The translations under genes and the position numbers were made by a program. From positions 1 through 11,500 of the forward strand of contig JAEUMX010000230.1 in NCBI GenBank assembly GCA_016791285.1: DNA of 11,500 nt, written 5' to 3'. Under the pieces are notes generated by a model, which saw only the letters and a program-made list of their open reading frames with translations, was not told the origin of the DNA and made no database searches. The DNA comes from Burkholderiales bacterium. GTDB taxonomy: Bacteria > Pseudomonadota > Gammaproteobacteria > Burkholderiales > JAEUMW01. Below are positions 5,752 to 11,500 of the stretch, in pieces; the stretch's first letter is position 1; the number at the start of each line of letters is the position of its first letter.

Positions 5752-6603
5752 ATGCTTCCCACCCGATCCGAGGAGTGGATCTCCCTCCTCCAGCGCCTCG
5801 CCGATCACGCGGACGCAGTCGCGATGCGGCATTTCCGCACGCCCTGGCTTGCCGTGGTCCGCAAGCGCGACGGCAGCCCGGTCACGGCCGCGGATCACGA
5901 AATCGAGCGCGAGATAGCGGCGCTGGCGAGGCAGTCGGTACCTGAGCTCGGCATTCTCGGCGAAGAATATGGCGAGCGGCCGGGATCCGGGATGGCGCGC
6001 CTCATCGTCGATCCGATCGACGCCACACTCAACTTCATCCGCGGCGATGCGGTGTTCGCGACCTTGCTCGCGATCGAGGTGGCAGGCGAGGTGGTGGCGG
6101 GCCTCGTGAGCGCGCCGGCCCTGCCAGGGCGCTGGTGGGCGGCGCGCGGCGCGGGTGCGTGGCGCGAAGGCAACGCGATTCACGTGTCCGGCTGCGACGA
6201 ACTCGCCGCGTGCCGGCTAATCTGCGGCACGCCCGCGGACCACCTGGTGCGTTCCCGCTACCCCGGCTTCGAGGCGCTCGTCCGTGTCACGCGGCCGAAC
6301 CGCGAAGTGGGCGACTTCCTGCAGCATCTGTGGGTTGCGGAAGGCCGCGGCGAAATCGCTGTTGACCTCGAGCTCGCAGCCTGGGACATCGCCGCGCTGC
6401 AGGTCATCGTCGAAGAGGCGGGCGGCACTGCGACGGCGCTCGACGGCCGCCGCACGCTGCACGGGGGCGCGCTCGTCACCAGCAACGGCCGCGTGCACGA
6501 CGAGGTGCTGGCGTTCCTCGCCGCCTCCCCCGCCCCCGCGCTCCACGGCGGCCGTGCGGTCGCCGCGAATCCCTTCATTGCCTCGTCGCTGCGCGATCTC
6601 TGA
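5752..6603 (+). CDS. hisN: Histidinol-phosphatase-like inositol-monophosphatase family protein
   Basis: A 283-residue Mg2+-dependent phosphatase of the inositol monophosphatase superfamily. Metal-site motifs are in place: TAADHEIE (Asp48), GEEYG (Glu71), IVDPIDATLNF (Asp87, Asp90) and AAWDIAAL (Asp212) with VEEAGG. The usual Gly after the second Asp of DPIDGT is Ala91. FIRG, FATLLAIE, SAPALPGRWWAARGAGAW, VGDF and SNGRVHDEVL resemble HisN-type histidinol-phosphatases (histidinol phosphate to histidinol, histidine synthesis), notably the actinobacterial kind, more than SuhB. The ATG at 5752 fits the family N-terminus but lacks a clear Shine-Dalgarno; an in-frame GTG at 5701 would add 17 residues. 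No other his gene is visible, so a different phosphate substrate remains possible. It is monocistronic, divergent from narX and convergent with the kinase fusion. Confidence 0.75.
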   Translation: MLPTRSEEWISLLQRLADHADAVAMRHFRTPWLAVVRKRDGSPVTAADHEIEREIAALARQSVPELGILGEEYGERPGSGMARLIVDPIDATLNFIRGDAVFATLLAIEVAGEVVAGLVSAPALPGRWWAARGAGAWREGNAIHVSGCDELAACRLICGTPADHLVRSRYPGFEALVRVTRPNREVGDFLQHLWVAEGRGEIAVDLELAAWDIAALQVIVEEAGGTATALDGRRTLHGGALVTSNGRVHDEVLAFLAASPAPALHGGRAVAANPFIASSLRDL

Positions 6604-6688
6604 TCGTCTTACCGTCACTTGATCGTCAGCTTCTTCGCGCTCGTTGCCGCTTTCTTGGGACACCCGGTGGTGGATTGCCTCAATCACT
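6604..6688. other. Convergent intergenic gap without clear terminator
   Basis: 85 bases separate the plus-strand phosphatase stop from the minus-strand kinase stop. A direct repeat TGATCGTC (6601-6608 and 6619-6626) is present. I see no strong hairpin with a T-run in either direction. Confidence 0.5.
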
Positions 6689-8272
6689 TCAATCCGCGAG
6701 CCGCATTCGTTCGATGCCAAGCGTTGCAACGAGCCATCGCGAATCCAGCGGCCGCGAGGTATCGATCACGATGGCGTCCGGGAGCTCATCGGCGTCCAGA
6801 GCGTCCCCACGATCGAGCTGCTGCGCCAGGACTGGCAGCCCCGCTTCCGATGCGTCCTGCCCCGCCCTCTCCCGCAGCGCGACCCGGTCACGCAAGGCGT
6901 CGGCATGCGCGCGGCACGCCAGGATGCGAAACGCTGAGCCGGTGGCATGTGCGAGGCGACGGCAGGCGTCGCGTTCACGGCGCTCGAGAAACGTCGCATC
7001 GAGCACGACCGGGTAACCCGCCCGCAGCACCTTCTCCGCCAGCACTCTGAGCATTTCGTAAGTGCGCTGCCGCGCGGCCGGCGTATAGCGTCCGGCATCG
7101 AGCTTCGAATCGCTGCGTGGTTCCGCCGCCGGTCCTGCGGGGCGCTTGCGCTCCACGTCGGAGCGAATGCGGATCAAGTCGACCGCTTCCAGCAACGCGC
7201 TCGTGAGCGTGGTCTTGCCGGACCCCGATACCCCGTGCGTGACGATCAGACGCGGCGCGGGCGTACGCGTGAACTGCTCGGCGCTGTCGAGATAGCCGCG
7301 CACTTCATTGCCACTGACCGCGTTCCCGCCGCGCTGGGCGGCGCGGATCGCAACCACGCTCGCACGCACCAGCGCGCGATAGACGAGATAATGGCGAAAC
7401 ACCGCGAGGCCGCCGTAATCTCCGGTACGCTCGAGATAGCGGTTCAACAGGCGCCGCGCGAGATCGGGCCGGCTGCGGTGCGTGAGATCCATCACGACGA
7501 AGGCGACCTCGCTCATCACGTCGATCCAGCGCAACCCCGGATCGAATTCGATGCAGTCGAAGACCAGCACACGCCCGCGGTCGAGCGCGATGTTGCCCAG
7601 ATGCAGGTCGCCGTGGCCCTCGCGGACGAAACCCTCGGTCCGGCGTGCGTCGAGAGTCGGAATGAGCCGCTCGTGCTCGATTTGGCTCCATTCGCGCAGC
7701 CGCTCCAGCAGCGCTTTCATGGCGGGGTCCGCGAGCCGGCGCGCCAGCGTGGCGAAGTTGTTCCGGATCGGCCGGCGCACTGCCTCCGGGGCACCGTAGC
7801 CGTCGACGGCGGTATCGCGCGCGCAGGTCGCGTGGAAGCGCGCGACGACATCCGCGACCTCGTCGATGATCTCCCCTGTTACCGCCCCCGTCGGCAGCAG
7901 CCGGGCGAGCTCCGCGCCGCGTTCGAACTCGCGCATCCGCACCGCCCACTCGAGCGGCGCGCCGGCACCGCCGACCATGGGGCTCTCCACGTGGCCGGTG
8001 ATTGGCACCACATCGAGATACCACTCGGGCGCGAGCCGCCGATTGAGCCGTACCTCCTCGCGGCAGAAGTGCTCGCGCCGCGCCAGCGTGGTGAAATCGA
8101 GGAAACCCAGCTCGACCGCCTTCTTGATCTTATAGGCGTAGTCACCGGTCAGGATCACCCACGAGATGTGCGTCTCGACGACCTCGATGGCGGCGACCGG
8201 GTGGGGAAAACGCGCCGGATCGGTGAGCGCGGCGACGAGCTTCGCCTGCCGCGCGAGCGCGGGTTCGGTCAC
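6689..8272 (-). CDS. Fused aminoglycoside-phosphotransferase-like/P-loop ATPase protein
   Basis: A 527-residue two-domain protein. The N-terminal part (about 25-310) has a protein-kinase-like, aminoglycoside phosphotransferase fold. It includes DYAYKIKKAVELGFLDF (44-60, probable ATP-binding Lys), the catalytic loop HGDLHLGN (220-227, Asp222) and the metal site VFDCIEFDP (Asp239). The C-terminal part (about 340-500) is a P-loop kinase-like domain with Walker A GVSGSGKTT (347-355) and VVLDATFLERRER (422-434). This arrangement matches proteins annotated as bifunctional aminoglycoside phosphotransferase/ATP-binding protein (COG2187 plus COG0645), whose natural substrate is unknown; resistance should not be inferred. 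The start is GTG at 8272-8270, overlapping the TGA of the DUF748 gene (GTGA), so translation is probably coupled. No signal peptide or membrane helix is seen; it should be cytoplasmic. Confidence 0.87.
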   Translation of the reverse strand: MTEPALARQAKLVAALTDPARFPHPVAAIEVVETHISWVILTGDYAYKIKKAVELGFLDFTTLARREHFCREEVRLNRRLAPEWYLDVVPITGHVESPMVGGAGAPLEWAVRMREFERGAELARLLPTGAVTGEIIDEVADVVARFHATCARDTAVDGYGAPEAVRRPIRNNFATLARRLADPAMKALLERLREWSQIEHERLIPTLDARRTEGFVREGHGDLHLGNIALDRGRVLVFDCIEFDPGLRWIDVMSEVAFVVMDLTHRSRPDLARRLLNRYLERTGDYGGLAVFRHYLVYRALVRASVVAIRAAQRGGNAVSGNEVRGYLDSAEQFTRTPAPRLIVTHGVSGSGKTTLTSALLEAVDLIRIRSDVERKRPAGPAAEPRSDSKLDAGRYTPAARQRTYEMLRVLAEKVLRAGYPVVLDATFLERRERDACRRLAHATGSAFRILACRAHADALRDRVALRERAGQDASEAGLPVLAQQLDRGDALDADELPDAIVIDTSRPLDSRWLVATLGIERMRLAD

Positions 8273-11200
8273 TGCGGCACCACCGCGAACTTGCTCTCGA
8301 TCATCTTCTTGTCGGCGGCGTCCACCTTTTCGACGGGTTGGATCACGATGCGCTCGGCGGGCAGTTTGCCCTGCGCCGCGAATTCCTGCGCGATCGCGTC
8401 AGCCCGGCGCTGTGCGAGGGCCTTCAGCTCCTCGTCCGTCACCTGCTCCTTCGCTTCCAGTTTGCCAAGCAACGTCTCTGCGATCTGTGCCCGCATCTGC
8501 TCTTTCGCCTCCGGCGTGAGCGGCTTGCCGTCGGCGGACGCGGCCTTCTCCGCATCGTCTCTTACCTTGGCGAGCTCATCCGGGCTGAAGCGTTCCGCGA
8601 ACAGCGTGCGGATCGCGTCCTGATTCTTCGGGTCGGTGACGTCGAGCGGGCCGGGATCCTCGCCTTCCTTGAGCTTGAAACCCACGCGCTTGGCAATCTC
8701 GCGGCGCACCCGGAACGAGCGGATGGCATCCGCATCCTGTGTGGCGTACACGGGCCGGATGCCGAGCTTGAGCTGCGGGCGTTTCTCGAGCGCGCTCGCC
8801 ACCTTCCCGAGCTTCGCTTTTTCCGGCGGCAGCAGGGTGTCGCTGCCCGGATCGAAATCGACCCCCTCGAGCTCTTCGGCCCCCACCCCGAGCAGCGCGC
8901 CCAGCGCCCGGAACGGCGCGGTGACGATCTTCTTCACCACGTTTACCAGCGCCTTCCACACGATGCCGCCGATGCTGAACTGCGGGTCGTCGAGGTTGCC
9001 GCTCACCGGCAAGCCGAGGTCGATCTTGCCGTCGGCGTCCTTGAGCAGCGCGATCCCGAGTTCCAGAGGCAGATTCACGGCATCCGGGCTCTCCACCCGC
9101 TCGCCGAGCGTGAGCTGATCGACGATGATCTTGTTGTCGCCCTTCAACTGGCGCTGCTGGATCACGTATTCGAGATCCGCGTCGAGCTTGCCCGAGGCGA
9201 TGCGGTAGCCGGCGAACTTGGCCGAATACGGGGTCATGCTGGTGAGCTCGACGTTGCGGAAGGTGGCGGTGATGTTGAGGTAATCCGTGGGCGCGAACGG
9301 CGCCAGATCGCCGGCGAAGCGCGCGAGCCCGTACTCGTCGACGGCGCCTTCGAGCTTCATCTGCGCCTTGCTGCCCGGGCGCGTGGAGAGGTTGTTGATG
9401 GTTCCGTTCAGGTCGTGAATCCGCGTGCCGAATTGCGGCGTGAGCGTGAGATCGGCGAAGAAGAGCTCGCCCCGGTTCACGCGGATGCGCTGGATGTTCA
9501 CCGGGAACGGCAGCGCGGCGCTCTTGGCGGTCGGCGCCGCCTTTGTTGCAGGCTTCGCCGCCGGCGCGGCGCCGAAGCGCACCGAGCTCGTGGCCGATTC
9601 GAGCCCGACCTGCCGCCCGGCATCGTCGCCTGGCGATTGCGCGCCGCTCTTCGCCTTCTCGGTCGCCGGTTTCGCCGCCCCGTCCACCGCACCGCCCTTG
9701 CCGCCCGCGGTGCGCAGGATGCGCTGGACATTGAGGGTGCGGTCTTCGTAGATGATGAACTTGCCGGCGGGGCGGTCGAGCCGTACCTCCAGGATGTCGA
9801 GCCGGGTTGGTTCGAACTTGAAGTCGATGCCGCGCACGTCCACCAGATCCCAGCCGAGGAAGCGCTCCTTGGTGTCCTCCTCGACGAGATCGAGCTTCGC
9901 GACCTGGAAGCCGCCCTTGTACTGTGCGGTCGGCTTGCCGTCCCGCAGGGCGAATGCGTACTTGCCGGCCGCCGACACCGAGCCGGACTTGAGGACCAGC
10001 AACGCGTAGCGGTTGACGTAGCGCTCGCCCAGCTTGAGCGGCAGATCGCGCAGCGCGAGCGTGCCATCCGCACCCGGCGTTGCCGGCACGATCGATCCTT
10101 TCGAGACGAACTGTCCGCCTGGCTGCACGCTGACCTCGAGCTCGTAGCCGACCGGCCGCTTGAGGTCGCTCGACACACCGTCCAACTTCGCCCGGATCGG
10201 CTCGACTTTGACCGACACCGGCGGCGTCATCCCGCGGTCGGTGAGCACGACCCCGCCCTCCACCACCTCGATCGTCTTCAAGGCAAACCGCCAGGGCTGC
10301 TGCTCGCCGACGCCCGCCGCGCGGCGCACCTCCTCCGCCCGTTGCTCCGGGGGGGCGGGCGCTGGCTGCCGGGGTGCGAGACCCGCCCAGTTGAGCTTGC
10401 CATCGCCATCGATCCAGGCCTCGCCGCGCGGTTTAGAGATCTTGAGCGCGTCGAACTCGACCGTCTTGTCCTTGTAATTGGCGCGGCCCGTGCCGAGGTC
10501 GACAGCGGCAAGCGTGAAGATCGGCGCCTGCTCGCCGCGTGGCTTGAGGCTCACGTCGGTGAGCCCGAGAACGATGCCGTCGAGCGCGATCTGCGAGCCC
10601 GCCGGGTGGTAATTGATGGCCGCGGCGAGCGCGAGCTCGATGCGATTCACGGTGGCGTCGTAGGGGGTGATCGCCGCGTCGTCGGAGAAGGTGAGGCCGA
10701 AGTTCCCGATACGAAAGTCCTTGATGCCGACCTTCCACGGCCTTTCATCGTCTCCCGTCTCTGCCTCCTTCCGCTCCGCCGCGGCCCCCTTCGCCGCCTC
10801 GGTCCCTTTCAGCTTGAGCAGCTCGACCCAGTTGATCAGGTTGTCCGATCCACGCTGAGCACCCAGCCCGCCCCCCGCGACCACGAACTTGTCGAGCACC
10901 AGCTGCCGCTCGCCAAGGTCGAACGTGCCCGGGCCGACCTCGACGTCGTCGAGCCGGAGCGCCCGGTCCTCCTTGTTACGGGACTTGACTGCCCAGCCCT
11001 TGAGATGCGCCCGGATGTCCGCGAGATGGAGCCGCGGCTCCGGCTGTTTGAGGTCGACCTCGTAGGCCGCGCTCAAGTCGGCGGTGCCGTTCACGATCTC
11101 GAAGTTCACGAACTCTTCGCCGAAGCGCCAGATCTTCGGCCCGGAGAGCCCCGTAAGCGCGACCGTGCCCTGCGAGTGAATGGGCGACAAGGTGAATTCA

Positions 11201-11500
11201 CCCTCCCACTTGAGCGCTTCGCCATCCGGGGTGCGCGCGACGATGATCTGCCTGCCCTCGCGATCCGGTAGCGTGTTCAGATCGGTGAGCACCACGGCGA
11301 CCGGATCGATCCTGGAGGTGAACGGCTGGGATCGGCGCTCGTCCGTGAAGTCGATACCCGCCCGATCGACTTCCAGCTTGTCGATGATGAGGCGCGGCAG
11401 CGGCTCGTCCTTGGGCGTTTCGTCCGGCGGCCGGTTCTTCGTCGCGTCCGCGATCAGCCGCGCGAAGTTGAGGCTGCCCTCCTTGTCGATGACGGCGCTC
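8269..11500 (-). CDS. DUF748/AsmA-like envelope protein, N-terminus beyond window
   Basis: An open frame of 1076 visible residues runs from the right edge to TGA at 8271-8269. Upstream of an apparent GTG at 11295 the frame stays open and in character (EGSLNFARLIAD, LPRLIIDKLEVDRAGIDF), so the true start is outside the window. Repeated beta-rich blocks (xIxxLxVxxGxxxFxD, e.g. IQRIRVNRGELFFAD) are typical of AsmA-like/DUF748 proteins, usually anchored in the inner membrane and spanning the periplasm. An Ala/Pro/Lys-rich linker (about 9500-9710) splits the protein. The DUF748 core (about 8880-9250) has SAKFAGYRIASGKLDADLEY, LPLELGIALLKDADGKIDL, PVSGNLDDPQFS and IVTAPFRALGALLG. The C-terminus resembles an interrupted OmpA-like domain (DFDPGSDTLLPPE...RRADAIAQEF). 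The role is unknown; bridge-like lipid transport is known for some AsmA relatives. It overlaps the downstream kinase fusion. Confidence 0.88.
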   Translation of the reverse strand, partial: SAVIDKEGSLNFARLIADATKNRPPDETPKDEPLPRLIIDKLEVDRAGIDFTDERRSQPFTSRIDPVAVVLTDLNTLPDREGRQIIVARTPDGEALKWEGEFTLSPIHSQGTVALTGLSGPKIWRFGEEFVNFEIVNGTADLSAAYEVDLKQPEPRLHLADIRAHLKGWAVKSRNKEDRALRLDDVEVGPGTFDLGERQLVLDKFVVAGGGLGAQRGSDNLINWVELLKLKGTEAAKGAAAERKEAETGDDERPWKVGIKDFRIGNFGLTFSDDAAITPYDATVNRIELALAAAINYHPAGSQIALDGIVLGLTDVSLKPRGEQAPIFTLAAVDLGTGRANYKDKTVEFDALKISKPRGEAWIDGDGKLNWAGLAPRQPAPAPPEQRAEEVRRAAGVGEQQPWRFALKTIEVVEGGVVLTDRGMTPPVSVKVEPIRAKLDGVSSDLKRPVGYELEVSVQPGGQFVSKGSIVPATPGADGTLALRDLPLKLGERYVNRYALLVLKSGSVSAAGKYAFALRDGKPTAQYKGGFQVAKLDLVEEDTKERFLGWDLVDVRGIDFKFEPTRLDILEVRLDRPAGKFIIYEDRTLNVQRILRTAGGKGGAVDGAAKPATEKAKSGAQSPGDDAGRQVGLESATSSVRFGAAPAAKPATKAAPTAKSAALPFPVNIQRIRVNRGELFFADLTLTPQFGTRIHDLNGTINNLSTRPGSKAQMKLEGAVDEYGLARFAGDLAPFAPTDYLNITATFRNVELTSMTPYSAKFAGYRIASGKLDADLEYVIQQRQLKGDNKIIVDQLTLGERVESPDAVNLPLELGIALLKDADGKIDLGLPVSGNLDDPQFSIGGIVWKALVNVVKKIVTAPFRALGALLGVGAEELEGVDFDPGSDTLLPPEKAKLGKVASALEKRPQLKLGIRPVYATQDADAIRSFRVRREIAKRVGFKLKEGEDPGPLDVTDPKNQDAIRTLFAERFSPDELAKVRDDAEKAASADGKPLTPEAKEQMRAQIAETLLGKLEAKEQVTDEELKALAQRRADAIAQEFAAQGKLPAERIVIQPVEKVDAADKKMIESKFAVVPQ

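Noticed and set aside
6689..8272. Aminoglycoside resistance gene
   Set aside because: The N-terminal domain shares the phosphotransferase fold, but the fusion to a P-loop kinase domain and the chromosomal context fit a widespread family not tied to resistance.
6947..8623. Plus-strand open frame of 558 codons opposite the kinase fusion
   Set aside because: It spans two real minus-strand genes and their junction; its composition is typical of an antisense shadow.
8338..11271. Plus-strand open frame of 977 codons opposite the DUF748 gene
   Set aside because: The translation is rich in R, H, D, E and L with no family motif. It is the mirror of a high-GC gene with clear DUF748 motifs on the minus strand.

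Overview
The window is GC-rich DNA with tightly packed genes. It looks like a chromosomal segment of a pseudomonadotan bacterium, most likely a facultatively anaerobic or denitrifying betaproteobacterium. That placement is inferred from the NarX/NarL/NarK set, the DUF748 envelope protein and the phosphotransferase-ATPase fusion; no rRNA or other marker gene is present. I see no tRNA, rRNA, CRISPR array, insertion sequence or phage gene.

Layout, left to right. (1) The left edge (1-167, minus) holds the N-terminus of a NarK-type nitrate/nitrite transporter. Its 330-base upstream region (168-497) has no gene but holds several short repeats and inverted repeats. (2) 498-2782 (minus) is a two-gene sugar-acid cassette: an LtnD-type L-threonate dehydrogenase followed by a GntP-family permease. 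(3) 2986-5609 (minus) is a NarX-NarL nitrate two-component system. The narL start is a TTG codon overlapping the narX stop. (4) 5610-5751 is a divergent promoter region leading to a plus-strand inositol-monophosphatase-superfamily gene of histidinol-phosphatase (HisN) type (5752-6603). (5) Converging on it from the right is a minus-strand pair: a DUF748/AsmA-like envelope protein whose N-terminus lies beyond the window (8269-11500), and an aminoglycoside-phosphotransferase-like/P-loop ATPase fusion (6689-8272). The stop and start of these two overlap by 4 bases.

How the genes work together. NarX should sense nitrate/nitrite in the periplasm and phosphorylate NarL. NarL would then control respiratory nitrate genes, of which narK is the first visible member, with narGHJI possibly to its left outside the window. 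The threonate cassette sits between the regulators and narK with no evident link to nitrate respiration, so it looks like an insertion into the nar locus. The DUF748 gene and the fusion kinase look co-transcribed and have no known specific substrate.

I found no convincing new multi-gene system. The points most worth a second look are the misplaced sugar-acid cassette, the cysteine cluster in the NarX cytoplasmic module, the interrupted OmpA-like C-terminus of the DUF748 protein, and the structured region upstream of narK.
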